Assembly (NCBI GenBank): GCA_964342155.1
Contig: CAYFEQ010000006.1
Location: forward strand, 18,001 to 82,000
Source of the DNA: GCA-2701705 sp964342155
Lineage (GTDB): Bacteria > Pseudomonadota > Gammaproteobacteria > GCA-002705445 > GCA-002716945
Length of the DNA stretch: 64,000 nucleotides
Direction: 5' to 3'
Position 1 is the stretch's first letter; each line of letters begins with the position of its first letter. A program made the position numbers and the translations under genes. Below are positions 17,087 through 26,873 of this stretch, piece after piece. The notes under the pieces are model-generated. The model searched no databases and was not told the DNA's origin. It was given only the letters and a program-made list of their open reading frames with translations.

Positions 17087-19453
17087 TTAAAAACTTCCTC
17101 CTAATGTAAAAACAACTGGCTGTGTATCATCACCGGTTTTCTTTTTAAACGCCTCTACAAACCCAAATGTTACAGCTCCTACTGGAGTAATAAAATCTAC
17201 TTGTATTCCATAGCTCGCTCTAAGTTCATCATATTCAAAATCATTAAATTTTTCAAATACATTTCCTATATCAGTGAATAATGATAATCGCATTGTTCTA
17301 GAACCAATTCCAAGCATTGGAGGTGGAGGAAAAACCCAGTTGAATTGAGCAACTGCAACAAAGTCACCTCCTATTGAGTCACATGTTTTTGCGGTACAAC
17401 CATGAGTTGCACTTGAATCATTATATGTTAATGGTCCAAGACTAGCAGCTTTAAAACCTCTAACAGATGTCGAGCCGCCTGCAAAAAACTTTGAATGAAA
17501 CGGGACTGATGTAGAACCAAATAGACCAGCTCCTATACCAACTTGAGTATTGAGTCTAAATACTGTATCCCAATCAAATAAACCAAATGTTTCAAATAAA
17601 TATGGAACATTGTATTCACCCTTAAAAAGTGCTGTAGTATATGCCGCTCCAGTTACAGGTAAAAAGACATCAGCAGTGAAAGAGTTGAGTACTCCAGTTC
17701 GGGCAAAAACAGTTCTATCTCTAGTATCATTAACGTATGTAGCTTTTAGTTTTGCACCAAGTGAATTTTTTCCCCATTCATCTATATGGTGAGTTACGAC
17801 AATCGGTGACCCCAATGTTGTAGTATAACTAGTATAAAGAAGATCGTAACCAATCCCAAATGAATCTGTTTCAGATATCGGAGTACTGTAAAAAACTCCT
17901 CCGCCAAATGTATCCGCAATGTATGTAGCTGTTGATGTAGAACTTACATCTGTTTCAGCATAAACAAGATTATTTGTTTTTGAAATTCCATCTGGAGTAT
18001 AATAAGGATCTGTATAATACAAAGTCAGTTTTTGAGTTACATTGCTTTGTGCTGCATCTAAAGTGATGTTATTACCTGTACCAAGGAAATTGTCTTGTTG
18101 AACTTTAATATTGAAAAGTGTTCCATTAGTATCAGACCAGCCAGCGCCGACTTTAAATTCACCAGATGCTCTTTCACTAATTTCAAAAATAATGTCAACT
18201 TGATCATCGCTATCAAAAACCCTTACTTTTTTTACATCTACATTGTCTACATACTTTAATCTTTGTAGCCTAATTTTTGATCTTTCTATTTTACTATTAG
18301 AATGTAAAGATGATTCAAATTGTCTAATTTCTCTCCTATAAACTTCATCATTTGTATTTTCATTTCCAGTAATATTGATTCTTCTAACTATAGTTCTCGA
18401 ACCAGGATTTACTCTAAATTCGACATCCACTATCTGTGTTTCGTCATTTATGATAGGAACCGCAACAATTTCAGGAAAGGCATAGCCCTTATCTCCAAGT
18501 AAAAAAGATAATCTATTTTTAGTTACTTCAATTTTAGCTCGAGAAAATAATTCACCTGGTTTAACAATACGCTTAACAGCTGCTTTAGCATCGTCTGGTG
18601 GGATTATGGTATTACCATATAATTTTAAATCACCAAATTCATAAACATCTCCTTCTTCTAAACTAATTGTAATATATATATCTTTGTTATTATTCGATAA
18701 ATTTACTTGATGAGATAAAATCTGAAAACGGACATAACCTTGATTTAAATAAAAATCTCTTATTTTATCCAAATCTGATTGAAGTTTTGGTCCGGAATAT
18801 ACATCTTTGTCTGACCAAAAATCATAAAATGCGGCTGTACCAGAATCCATCAAGCGAGTGATTTGTTTATAATTAAATGCTTTATTGCCTATAACATTTA
18901 TACCTTGAATTGTAGACGCTTCTCCCTCATCTATTAATAAAGCTACAGTTACCCTATTACGCTCAAGTGTAATAACAGAAGTGTCAATCCTTGCATCATA
19001 TCTACCTCTATCATAATATAGTCGCACTAATTCCTGCTCTACTTTATCAAAGATATTTTTATCAAAAGGTCGAGCTCTTGATATTCCCACATTCTCTAAG
19101 GCCTCAATTACATCATCAGATTCAACTATCTTATTACCTTCAATCATAATTTCTGAGATGATTGGTTTTTCTTTCACGCTTATAATTAAAGTATTAAAAT
19201 CTAAAACTACATCAATGTCATCAAAGTATTTAGTTGAATATAGCTTTTTAATAATATTTCCGGTGAGAGTGCTAGAAAAAGTGTCTCCTTCTTCAACTTC
19301 TGCATAGGAAAGTACAGTATTTGTGCTTACCCTCTCATTACCTTTAACAACAATCTTATTGATAGTAGTTCCATTTTCAGCATTCACAAATACTGGATTA
19401 CAAATTAATAATAAGAAAATTATTAGTGTTGTGCAGATTTTATATCTGCTCAT
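17087..19453 (-). CDS. bamA: BamA, outer-membrane protein assembly factor
   Basis: Omp85-family core of the BAM complex. The 788 residues (E. coli 810) comprise a signal peptide (about 1-25), five POTRA domains (about 27-425, repeated V-x-G-N-x-x-V patterns) and a C-terminal beta-barrel. The lid-loop motif VRGF is present in STSVRGFKAASLG near residue 660, and the chain ends in a barrel strand finishing with Phe (FTLGGSF), the expected terminal signal. It overlaps rseP by ATGA and is followed at once by skp. Confidence 0.97.
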   Translation of the reverse strand: MSRYKICTTLIIFLLLICNPVFVNAENGTTINKIVVKGNERVSTNTVLSYAEVEEGDTFSSTLTGNIIKKLYSTKYFDDIDVVLDFNTLIISVKEKPIISEIMIEGNKIVESDDVIEALENVGISRARPFDKNIFDKVEQELVRLYYDRGRYDARIDTSVITLERNRVTVALLIDEGEASTIQGINVIGNKAFNYKQITRLMDSGTAAFYDFWSDKDVYSGPKLQSDLDKIRDFYLNQGYVRFQILSHQVNLSNNNKDIYITISLEEGDVYEFGDLKLYGNTIIPPDDAKAAVKRIVKPGELFSRAKIEVTKNRLSFLLGDKGYAFPEIVAVPIINDETQIVDVEFRVNPGSRTIVRRINITGNENTNDEVYRREIRQFESSLHSNSKIERSKIRLQRLKYVDNVDVKKVRVFDSDDQVDIIFEISERASGEFKVGAGWSDTNGTLFNIKVQQDNFLGTGNNITLDAAQSNVTQKLTLYYTDPYYTPDGISKTNNLVYAETDVSSTSTATYIADTFGGGVFYSTPISETDSFGIGYDLLYTSYTTTLGSPIVVTHHIDEWGKNSLGAKLKATYVNDTRDRTVFARTGVLNSFTADVFLPVTGAAYTTALFKGEYNVPYLFETFGLFDWDTVFRLNTQVGIGAGLFGSTSVPFHSKFFAGGSTSVRGFKAASLGPLTYNDSSATHGCTAKTCDSIGGDFVAVAQFNWVFPPPPMLGIGSRTMRLSLFTDIGNVFEKFNDFEYDELRASYGIQVDFITPVGAVTFGFVEAFKKKTGDDTQPVVFTLGGSF

Positions 19454-20805
19454 GAAAATAACCTCAGAAAATCATTATAAAAGGCCAGTATCATAATTCC
19501 AAATAAAATTACCAAACCGATTTGTTGACCGACTAATTGAACTCTTTCTGAAATAGGATTGCCTGTTAAAATTTCAAAAAGATAGAACATTAAATGTCCT
19601 CCATCAAGCATTGGTATTGGAAGTAAGTTTAAGATACCAAGACTGATGCTTAAAATTGCTAAAATATATGCAAAATACACTATTCCCATTGTTAATGACT
19701 TGCCGGTATATTCAGCAATACTAATAGGGCCGCTAATATTTTTTAAATTAGCTTGCCCGGTAAACAATTTATAAATCATTTTTAATGTTAATAAGGAGTA
19801 TTGGTAAGTCAAAATGAACGAATGATGTACTGAATTAAAAAAAGAATAAGCTACTGTAACTTTGTATTGTTCCAGACTGCTTGTATCAGCAGTTACTCCT
19901 GCAAAACCAAATATTTTTTTATCTATTTCTTTTTGAGTAGGAATAAGCAATGTTTTTTGTTCTTTATTATCACGTATTAGTGTAATTTCTAACTCATTAT
20001 TAGGATTATCTTTAATAGTTTGGGTCCAGTCAGTCCAATTGCTAACATCTTTGCCATTTATGGATTGAATAAAATCACCTGCCTTAAGCCCAGCTAAAGA
20101 AGCTGGAGTATTTGGTTGAACCCCACCAATAATTGGCAATAAGTTTGGTTGACTTGGTTGTATACCAAGATTTCTAATAATATCTCCTTCTTTTTGCAAT
20201 ATCTCATCATAATTTATTGCTAAATTGATAGTATAATCTTTGTCAGTATCATCCTTTAAATATAAAGTTATTGGTTTTCTATCTACAGTACTATTTAAAA
20301 TCTCAATTCTTACATCCTGCCACCTTTTTGTGTATTGATCATTAACCTTATATATTTCCATATTATTAACTTGAAGAGCTAATCCAGAATTATGTATAGA
20401 GTCTACAGAATCAACTATTGGTTTAATTCCTGAAATACCTTTGAAATGGACAAAGGTAAAAAAAATAATAGCCAGTATCAAATTAAAAACTGGTCCTGCG
20501 GCAACTATAAGGAATCTTTTATACACATTTTGCTTATCAAAACAATATTCTAGATCTGAGTGTTGATCAGATACCTCATGAGACTCAAGCATCTTGACAT
20601 AACCGCCAAGTGGTATTAGCCCAATACTATATTCAGTATCATTCCCCTTAAATTTTTTAGTATATATATTTTTTCCAAATCCAATGGAGAAATTAAGCAC
20701 TTTCACATTACATAATCGTGCAACATAGTAATGCCCAAACTCATGGAATGTTACCAGTATTCCAATTGCAATAATAAATCCTAATATGCTAACTAAAATT
20801 TCCAT
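19450..20805 (-). CDS. rseP: RseP, site-2 intramembrane zinc metalloprotease
   Basis: Cuts the anti-sigma factor RseA within the membrane after a first periplasmic cut, releasing sigma-E. The 451 residues are the usual size (E. coli 450). H21-E22-x-x-H25 in the first membrane segment and the later NLLPIPMLDGGH motif give the zinc site; two PDZ domains lie between (about 120-290, including ASLAGLKAGDFIQSING). Three or more further membrane spans follow. It overlaps bamA (ATGA) and dxr (17 bases). Its presumed substrate RseA is encoded at 54.0-54.4 kb. Confidence 0.97.
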   Translation of the reverse strand: MEILVSILGFIIAIGILVTFHEFGHYYVARLCNVKVLNFSIGFGKNIYTKKFKGNDTEYSIGLIPLGGYVKMLESHEVSDQHSDLEYCFDKQNVYKRFLIVAAGPVFNLILAIIFFTFVHFKGISGIKPIVDSVDSIHNSGLALQVNNMEIYKVNDQYTKRWQDVRIEILNSTVDRKPITLYLKDDTDKDYTINLAINYDEILQKEGDIIRNLGIQPSQPNLLPIIGGVQPNTPASLAGLKAGDFIQSINGKDVSNWTDWTQTIKDNPNNELEITLIRDNKEQKTLLIPTQKEIDKKIFGFAGVTADTSSLEQYKVTVAYSFFNSVHHSFILTYQYSLLTLKMIYKLFTGQANLKNISGPISIAEYTGKSLTMGIVYFAYILAILSISLGILNLLPIPMLDGGHLMFYLFEILTGNPISERVQLVGQQIGLVILFGIMILAFYNDFLRLFS

Positions 20806-21997
20806 TACTTTTTCTTCTTATTAATTCAGTTGTGAATTCACGTGTTACCCTATCATCTTCAAGGATTTTATCTATAGAAGTGCTTTTTCTTACTGCAACT
20901 TCATTTAGAGCTTTCTCAATTATAACTGGAATATCAGTAAATTTTATCTTATTTTTAAGAAAATTGTTTACACTTATTTCATTTGCCGCGTTAAGTATTG
21001 TGGGTGCATTTTTACCTATTTTTATGGCATCATATGCCAACTCTAAACATCTAAATTTCCTTCTATCAACTTTCTTAAAAGTTAGGTTTTTTACCTTTAT
21101 CAAATCTAATTTATTCATAGATAAATTAAACCTAGATGGATAAGAAAGAGCAAAACTTATTGGAACTCTCATATCATGATTACTCATATGAGATATAGTT
21201 GCACCATCTTTAAATGCGACCATTGCATGTATGATGCTTTGCTCATGAATTAGAACCTCAATTTTTTTTGGATTAATACCAAATAAAAGATGAGCTTCAA
21301 TCAACTCCAACCCTTTATTCATCATTGTTGCAGAATCAACAGAAATTTTTTTTCCCATTCTCCAGTTTGGGTGTTTGGTGGCCTGGTTAGGGGTGACATT
21401 ACTTAATTTTGCTAAATTAAAATTAAGGAAAGGGCCGCCAGATGCTGTCAAAGAAATCTTATCTATGTGTTCCTCATAATAACGAGTATTTCCTATTTTA
21501 TAATCTAATCCTGACGCAAGTAATATTTGAAGAATAGAATTATGCTCACTATCAACTGGGATAATAAGAGACTTAGATTTTTTTGCAGCTCTAATTAATA
21601 AATCTCCTGACATTATCAAAGATTCTTTGTTTGCAAGGAATACTGTTTTTCCTGCTTTGATCGCATAATATGTTGGTTCCAAAGCGGCAGAGCCTACAAT
21701 AGCAGACATGACACTATTACAGCCTTTATGCGTTGATACATAAAGCAATTCTTTAAGACCACATAAGATTTTAGTTTTGTATCTGTTTTTTTTGCATAAG
21801 GCTTCTAGTTTTTCAGCACTAGCTGGGCATACTAATACGGCATATTTAGGCTTATATAATTTAATTTGATTAAATAATATTTTGAAATTGGATTTTGCTG
21901 TAAGTGCAAAAATTTGATAATTTTTTGCAGTTTTTGAAATTACTGATAAAGTATTTATCCCAATCGTACTTGTTGAGCCTAGTATAGTTATTTTCAT
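20789..21997 (-). CDS. dxr: Dxr, 1-deoxy-D-xylulose 5-phosphate reductoisomerase
   Basis: First committed enzyme of the MEP pathway, NADPH-dependent. I start it at ATG 21997, whose first base is the last base of the cdsA stop, giving 402 residues that begin MKITILGSTSTIG, the family N-terminus; an upstream ATG at 22012 would only add five residues. Motifs: GSTSTIGINTL for NADPH, LANKESLIMSG, PVDSEHNS with metal ligands, TASGGPF, and HPNWRMGKKISVDSATMMNKGLE. It works with ispD and ispF at the left end of the window. Confidence 0.97.
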   Translation of the reverse strand: MKITILGSTSTIGINTLSVISKTAKNYQIFALTAKSNFKILFNQIKLYKPKYAVLVCPASAEKLEALCKKNRYKTKILCGLKELLYVSTHKGCNSVMSAIVGSAALEPTYYAIKAGKTVFLANKESLIMSGDLLIRAAKKSKSLIIPVDSEHNSILQILLASGLDYKIGNTRYYEEHIDKISLTASGGPFLNFNLAKLSNVTPNQATKHPNWRMGKKISVDSATMMNKGLELIEAHLLFGINPKKIEVLIHEQSIIHAMVAFKDGATISHMSNHDMRVPISFALSYPSRFNLSMNKLDLIKVKNLTFKKVDRRKFRCLELAYDAIKIGKNAPTILNAANEISVNNFLKNKIKFTDIPVIIEKALNEVAVRKSTSIDKILEDDRVTREFTTELIRRKSNGNFS

Positions 21998-22848
21998 TAG
22001 AGGAACAACCATAATTGAAAAATAGGTATGACTGGTAAATAGCTATCAATCCTGTCTAATATGCCCCCATGTCCAGGTAAAATACTTCCTGTGTCCTTAA
22101 CTGCATAAAATCTTTTTATTGAGCTAATGAACAAATCTCCTAGACTAGTAAAAACACAACATATTAAAATAAATAAAAAATCTATGATTAAAAACTCTAT
22201 ATTCAAAAAATATATCAATATAATATAAGCTATTACAATAGGGAATATCAATGATGATAAAAACCCTTCAACTGTTTTATTGGGACTTATTCTTGGACAT
22301 AATGGAATTGAACCAAAATTTTTTCCTACAATATATGCGGAAGTATCGGAGAATGACACTAATATAAATAAAAAAATGAAATAATAATTTAAATTATCCC
22401 CAATTGATTGATGAGAAAATATTAATCCTCTAGTATCTGTCAAAAGGGTGGCATCAGATAAATTAAAAGATAGCAACAAATACCAAGAGCATAACATCAC
22501 AAAAGATGCCAATAGAATTGGAAAGTTTTGAAGAGTGTATTTAATGGTTCTAGATCCAAACAACATATCTAGAGAAACAATAGCCCAAAATAAAAGATAT
22601 ATGGTGTTGATAGTGGTTGTTAGGTTGAAATTACTAAAGTTAATTAATAAGGCCATTGAAGAAATAAATAGAATTAATATAATTTTTCTCTTCATAGGAT
22701 CAACATTCATTACACCTATCCATTCATTAAATGCCAATATAGCAATGATTGAAAGAATTAAACCAAATACTATAGGATTAAAAAAGACTAATACTATAAT
22801 AAAAAAACCAGCTAGAAAAATAGCTGTTATAGTTCTGTTAAACATCAT
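21997..22848 (-). CDS. cdsA: CdsA, phosphatidate cytidylyltransferase
   Basis: Integral membrane enzyme that makes CDP-diacylglycerol from phosphatidic acid and CTP, the branch point of phospholipid synthesis. The 283 residues contain about eight hydrophobic spans. The family signature lies in SDTSAYIVGKNFG with PRISPNKTVEGFLSS, and the terminal GHGGILDRIDS block carries catalytic Asp residues. It overlaps uppS upstream by 11 bases and dxr downstream by one. The order uppS-cdsA-dxr-rseP is the common one. Confidence 0.96.
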   Translation of the reverse strand: MMFNRTITAIFLAGFFIIVLVFFNPIVFGLILSIIAILAFNEWIGVMNVDPMKRKIILILFISSMALLINFSNFNLTTTINTIYLLFWAIVSLDMLFGSRTIKYTLQNFPILLASFVMLCSWYLLLSFNLSDATLLTDTRGLIFSHQSIGDNLNYYFIFLFILVSFSDTSAYIVGKNFGSIPLCPRISPNKTVEGFLSSLIFPIVIAYIILIYFLNIEFLIIDFLFILICCVFTSLGDLFISSIKRFYAVKDTGSILPGHGGILDRIDSYLPVIPIFQLWLFL

Positions 22849-23569
22849 TTTTTACTGATGATTTATCTTGACCGAGTGCCCCAAACTTTCTTTCTCTTTC
22901 TTGAAACCATTTTATAGCTTGATCTAAATCAGATATATCAAAATCCGGCCATAAACATTCAGTAAAATATAATTCTGTATAGGCATGTTGCCACAATAAA
23001 AAATTACTTAATCTATATTCTCCGCCAGTTCTAATGAGAAGATCGGGGCAATTTGAATAGGTTGAGAGATATTTTTCTATGTTATCTTCTGTTATGTCAG
23101 CTATATCAATTTTATATTTTTTTTCTTCAGCCAACTTTCTAAAAGCATTTAGTAGATCCCAACGGCCTCCATAATTTACAGCGAGATTAAGAATCATCCC
23201 GGTATTGGAGTTTGTTAATTCTTCAGCATAACGTATCCTGCCTATTAATGTTTTTGAAAAATTTTCATAATTTCCGATAAACTTGATTTTAATATTATTA
23301 CCATCCAACTCAGAAATATATTCATCTATAGATTTCTTAAATAAAGTCATTAAAAAATCTACTTCATAGTTTGGCCTTTTCCAATTCTCACTACTAAATG
23401 CAAAAAGAGTTAATTGCGATATTTGTCTTACTGAACAGGCGCGAACAATTTTAGTAATAACTTTCACTCCATTTCGGTGACCATATGCTCTTGGCATATT
23501 TCTTTGTTGGGCCCACCTTCCGTTGCCATCCATAATTATTGAGATATGCTTAAGGGGTTTATTTGTCAT
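22838..23569 (-). CDS. uppS: UppS, undecaprenyl diphosphate synthase
   Basis: Cis-prenyltransferase making the C55 carrier for peptidoglycan and surface polysaccharide from farnesyl diphosphate. It has 243 residues with D14 in IMDGNGRWAQ (the catalytic, Mg-binding Asp), YGHRNGV, FAFSSENWKRP and the C-terminal PDLLIRTGGEYRLSNFLLWQ and ELYFTECLWPDF blocks. It lies 2 bases after frr and overlaps cdsA by 11, and links the MEP genes here to envelope synthesis. Confidence 0.97.
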   Translation of the reverse strand: MTNKPLKHISIIMDGNGRWAQQRNMPRAYGHRNGVKVITKIVRACSVRQISQLTLFAFSSENWKRPNYEVDFLMTLFKKSIDEYISELDGNNIKIKFIGNYENFSKTLIGRIRYAEELTNSNTGMILNLAVNYGGRWDLLNAFRKLAEEKKYKIDIADITEDNIEKYLSTYSNCPDLLIRTGGEYRLSNFLLWQHAYTELYFTECLWPDFDISDLDQAIKWFQERERKFGALGQDKSSVKNDV

Positions 23570-23571
23570 GC

Positions 23572-24129
23572 TTAGACTTCGCTAATTTCAGTTATCTTTT
23601 TAGATATGACTTCTTCGGATGTTTTAATATATTTATCAGTCAATTCCTGAATTTCAATTGTATAATCTCTTTCAAAATCTTTTGAAATCTTTTTATCTTT
23701 TTCTAAATTACTGATTGAAGTATTAGTATTTCTTCGTATATTTCTGAGAACAATTTTTGTATTTTCTCCTTCTTTCTTTACAACTTTTATTAATTCCTCT
23801 CTTCTATCTTGTGTGAGTGGGGGAATTTTTATATGAATATTCATCCCATTAACGGTTGGAGTTAATCCTAATCCAGATTCATGAATGGCTTTTTCAATAG
23901 ATTGAATAGCGTTTTTATCCCATACATTTAAAGTAATTGTTGATCCATCAGTCACACTTATATTAGCTAATTGTTTCAATGGTGTTTTTACATCAAAATA
24001 ATCAGCTTCTACTTGATCTAACATGCTAGGGTTAGGTCTTCCTGCTCTGATCTTCCCTAATGATTGATGTAATGAATCAATAGATTTAATCATCAAATTA
24101 TCAGTTTCTTTTTTTATTTCTTCAAACAT
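23572..24129 (-). CDS. frr: Ribosome recycling factor
   Basis: Splits the post-termination ribosome together with EF-G. The 185 residues match the family exactly, with the helical bundle starting in LHQSLGKIRAGRPNPSMLD, the ITLNVWDKNAIQSIEKAI hinge and small beta domain (about 30-104), and a C-terminal helix. The 80 bases upstream separate it from tsf. In most gammaproteobacteria pyrH lies in this position between tsf and frr, but here there is no room for it. Confidence 0.97.
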   Translation of the reverse strand: MFEEIKKETDNLMIKSIDSLHQSLGKIRAGRPNPSMLDQVEADYFDVKTPLKQLANISVTDGSTITLNVWDKNAIQSIEKAIHESGLGLTPTVNGMNIHIKIPPLTQDRREELIKVVKKEGENTKIVLRNIRRNTNTSISNLEKDKKISKDFERDYTIEIQELTDKYIKTSEEVISKKITEISEV

Positions 24130-24209
24130 AATTATAGAGTTTTAAATATCTATTTTATCATCATAGAGTATATTTTTTAAGTTTTTATAGAGGATATAAT
24201 AATTAGGTA

Positions 24210-25076
24210 TTACTTAATTTGGTTATAGACTTCTTGTGCAAAATCATCCTTTCCTTTATCAATCCCTTCTCCCAGTTGATAACGAACAAAACTGACTATT
24301 TTATTATTTTTTATTATTTTTTTTAAGGTTGTAGTATCGTCTTTTATAAAAGGCTGATTAAGGAGAGTATTACTGTCTAAAAATTTTTTAATTTTACCAT
24401 CCAAAATATTCCGCTTTATGTCATCTTTTTTGTTTATTTTATCCAGCTCAGATTTATAAACTTCTTTCTCTGTAGCCAAGATTTTTTTATCCACAGAGTC
24501 ATGATCAATAGCTATTGGGTTTGATGCTACAATTTGCATTGAAATATCTTTACAAAGACTTTCATCTTTTTTTTCTAAAACAACAACAGCACCAATTTTT
24601 CCATTATGTACATATCCCCCAATAAAATTATTTGTTTGTTCTTGCAATATATACCTTCTTATACGTATATTTTCACCAAGTTTAGTTATTATATTTTTTC
24701 TTGTATTTTCTATATCTTCATATGTATCTGAGCTCTTATCTATATTAAACTCTTTAAAATTAGGAATATTAGATGATAATATTTTTGAAGCTATAGTTTC
24801 TACAAAACCCCTAAAATCATCACTCCGGGCTACAAAATCTGTTTCTGAGTTTACCTCAATTAAAAGAAATTTACTTTTATTTACATGTAAATGAATTAAT
24901 CCTTCAGCTGCAGTTCGAGCAGATTTTTTATCTGCTTTTACACCTTCTTCTGATCTCATCAGCTTGATGGCCTTATCTAAATCACCTTCTGCTTTTTTTA
25001 AATACTTTTTACAGTCTAAAATCCCAGCTCCAGTTATATCCCTAAGATCTCTCAAAAGATTTAAATCTTCTTTCAT
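24210..25076 (-). CDS. tsf: Elongation factor Ts
   Basis: Guanine-nucleotide exchange factor for EF-Tu. 288 residues (E. coli 283). The N-terminal UBA-like domain reads LLRDLRDITGAGILDCKKYL, followed by EGLIHLHVN and the VNSETDFVARSD signature around residues 77-88, and a coiled-coil insertion in the C-terminal half rich in Lys. An AAGGAT ribosome-binding site lies six bases before the ATG. It follows rpsB after 8 bases, the universal rpsB-tsf operon. Confidence 0.97.
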   Translation of the reverse strand: MKEDLNLLRDLRDITGAGILDCKKYLKKAEGDLDKAIKLMRSEEGVKADKKSARTAAEGLIHLHVNKSKFLLIEVNSETDFVARSDDFRGFVETIASKILSSNIPNFKEFNIDKSSDTYEDIENTRKNIITKLGENIRIRRYILQEQTNNFIGGYVHNGKIGAVVVLEKKDESLCKDISMQIVASNPIAIDHDSVDKKILATEKEVYKSELDKINKKDDIKRNILDGKIKKFLDSNTLLNQPFIKDDTTTLKKIIKNNKIVSFVRYQLGEGIDKGKDDFAQEVYNQIK

Positions 25077-25084
25077 TGTTATCC

Positions 25085-25939
25085 TTATGTTTTCTTTTCT
25101 TCTGATTGTATGTTATCTACTTTTTTCTGTTTTTTTCTATGAGGAGCTGTGGGTTGTTTAGCTTTAGCATCTACCTTTACTACTTGCTTTTTCTTAACAC
25201 TTTTTTTATTAGCGGCACTTTTATCTGATGTAGCTGATTTACTAGGAACCTTGACTATATTCTTTGTTGTGTTAGCTATTTTTTCTGAAATTAGTCTTAT
25301 AAATAATTCTATTGATTTCATTGAATCATCATTTGCAGGTATCATATAATCTACGCCATCATACGAATTATTGCTATCAACCAATGCTATCACAGGAATA
25401 TTTAGTTTATTTGCTTCCTGTATGGCAATCCTCTCATATCTTGTATCAACAACAAATAAAGCATCGGGAGTCTTATCTAAATCTTTTATTCCTTCTAGAT
25501 TCTTATTCAGTTTAGCAATTAATTTTTTGATTTTGAGAGATTCTTTCTTTGTAAGATTATTAGTGTGCTCTAAGTCTAATTGTTTTTTTAGACTATCAAG
25601 TTTAGAGATTGATTTTTTTACCGTATTAAAGTTTGTGAGCATTCCGCCCAACCAGCGATTATTAACGTAAGGCATTTTTGCTTCTTTTGCGTATTTTACT
25701 ATAATTTCTTTTGCCGCTCTTTTAGTTCCCACAAAAAGTATTTTTGAATTTTTAGAGGCGAGCTCTGTTATATAACCTAATGCTTTACTAAAACTATCAG
25801 CGGTTTTTTCCAGATTAATAATGTGGAGTTTCTTGTGTGTTGTATATATGTAAGGTTGCATTTTCGGGTTCCAATACTTTGATTGATGACCAAAATGCAC
25901 ACCAGCTTCAAACATTTCTTTTATAGAGATATCAGCCAT
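25085..25939 (-). CDS. rpsB: 30S ribosomal protein S2 with Lys-rich C-terminal extension
   Basis: Small-subunit protein, 284 residues against about 241 in E. coli. Residues 1-224 are a standard S2 with FEAGVHFGHQ, WNPKM, YVNNRWLGGMLTN and FVVDTRYE. The extra tail (about 225-284) is low-complexity, Lys/Ala/Ser-rich with a Pro and an acidic end, of the kind that is disordered and could touch rRNA. tsf follows after 8 bases. It is the first gene of the minus-strand string to lpxA, divergent from map. Confidence 0.97.
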   Translation of the reverse strand: MADISIKEMFEAGVHFGHQSKYWNPKMQPYIYTTHKKLHIINLEKTADSFSKALGYITELASKNSKILFVGTKRAAKEIIVKYAKEAKMPYVNNRWLGGMLTNFNTVKKSISKLDSLKKQLDLEHTNNLTKKESLKIKKLIAKLNKNLEGIKDLDKTPDALFVVDTRYERIAIQEANKLNIPVIALVDSNNSYDGVDYMIPANDDSMKSIELFIRLISEKIANTTKNIVKVPSKSATSDKSAANKKSVKKKQVVKVDAKAKQPTAPHRKKQKKVDNIQSEEKKT

Positions 25940-25994
25940 AAAAATTAGTTAGCCCTTTTTAAACTTATTTATAATTTCTTCTAAATTTATCATA

Positions 25995-26000
25995 ATTATA
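25995..26000 (-). promoter_or_regulatory. -10 box of the probable rpsB promoter
   Basis: The minus strand reads TATAAT at 25995-26000 in the rpsB-map gap, giving a leader of about 50 bases before the rpsB ATG. No good -35 hexamer is seen at 16-18 bases. In E. coli the rpsB leader carries an S2 autoregulatory site; I cannot recognise one in this short AT-rich leader. Confidence 0.45.
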
Positions 26001-26090
26001 TATGTTAGGGAGTTTTTAGCATATTTACATGGATTCAACAATAAAAATCTGATAATTTGAGCTAAAAAGTGTCATTTGAGTTATAAAATT

Positions 26091-26870
26091 ATGGTTGATA
26101 TCAAATCAGAGAGCGATATTCAAAAAATGAGAGTTGCAGGCAAACTTGCTTCAGAGGTCTTAGAAATGATCGAGGATCATGTAGTTCCAGGAACTACCAC
26201 AGGTTTATTGGATGAAATTTGCCATGACTATATTGTGCAAAAACAAAATGCTATACCGGCACCTTTAAATTATAAAGGCTTTCCTAAATCTATTTGCACT
26301 TCTGTTAATCATCAGGTTTGTCATGGAATACCATCTAAAGATAAAAGACTCAAAGATGGGGATATTATAAATATAGATGTAACCGTAATTAAGGATCAAT
26401 TTCATGGTGATACCAGTAAAATGTTCTTTGTTGGAGAAACATCTGTTCTAGCAAAAAGGCTATGTAAAGTAACAAAAGAATGTATGATGAAAGCGATAAA
26501 TTTGGTAAAACCTGGTCTACATCTTGGTGATATTGGAGCTATAATACAGGAACATGCAAACAAGCATAATTTTTCAGTAGTAAAAGATTATTGTGGGCAT
26601 GGTATTGGAAAGAAATTTCATGAATTACCACAAATATTACATTATGGTACAAAAAATACAGGTATGAAATTAGAAGAAGGGATGACTTTTACTATAGAAC
26701 CAATGATAAATTCTGGTGGAGAAAAAACTAGATTACTTGGTGATGGTTGGACAGTTGTAACACAAGATCATTCCTTGTCTGCACAATATGAACATACAAT
26801 TTTAGTCACTACTAACGGATATGAGGTTTTAACTATAAGAAACGAAGAAAAAGGATTAGAATTTAAATAA
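26091..26870 (+). CDS. map: Methionine aminopeptidase, type I
   Basis: Removes the initiator methionine from new proteins. I chose ATG 26091, giving 259 residues whose N-terminus (IKSESDIQKMRVAGKLASEV) aligns with E. coli Map; a TTG five codons upstream is less likely. H78, D96 (NIDVTV) and D107 correspond to the substrate His and first metal ligands; later ligands lie in CGHGIGKKFHE, FTIEPM and YEHTI. It is divergent from rpsB, the usual gammaproteobacterial arrangement, and is followed after three bases by dapE rather than glnD. Confidence 0.96.
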   Translation: MVDIKSESDIQKMRVAGKLASEVLEMIEDHVVPGTTTGLLDEICHDYIVQKQNAIPAPLNYKGFPKSICTSVNHQVCHGIPSKDKRLKDGDIINIDVTVIKDQFHGDTSKMFFVGETSVLAKRLCKVTKECMMKAINLVKPGLHLGDIGAIIQEHANKHNFSVVKDYCGHGIGKKFHELPQILHYGTKNTGMKLEEGMTFTIEPMINSGGEKTRLLGDGWTVVTQDHSLSAQYEHTILVTTNGYEVLTIRNEEKGLEFK

Positions 26871-26873
26871 TAG

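Noticed and set aside
24130..24209. Remnant pyrH pseudogene between tsf and frr
   Set aside because: The 80 bases show no UMP-kinase motif in any frame; too short and AT-rich to call a relic.
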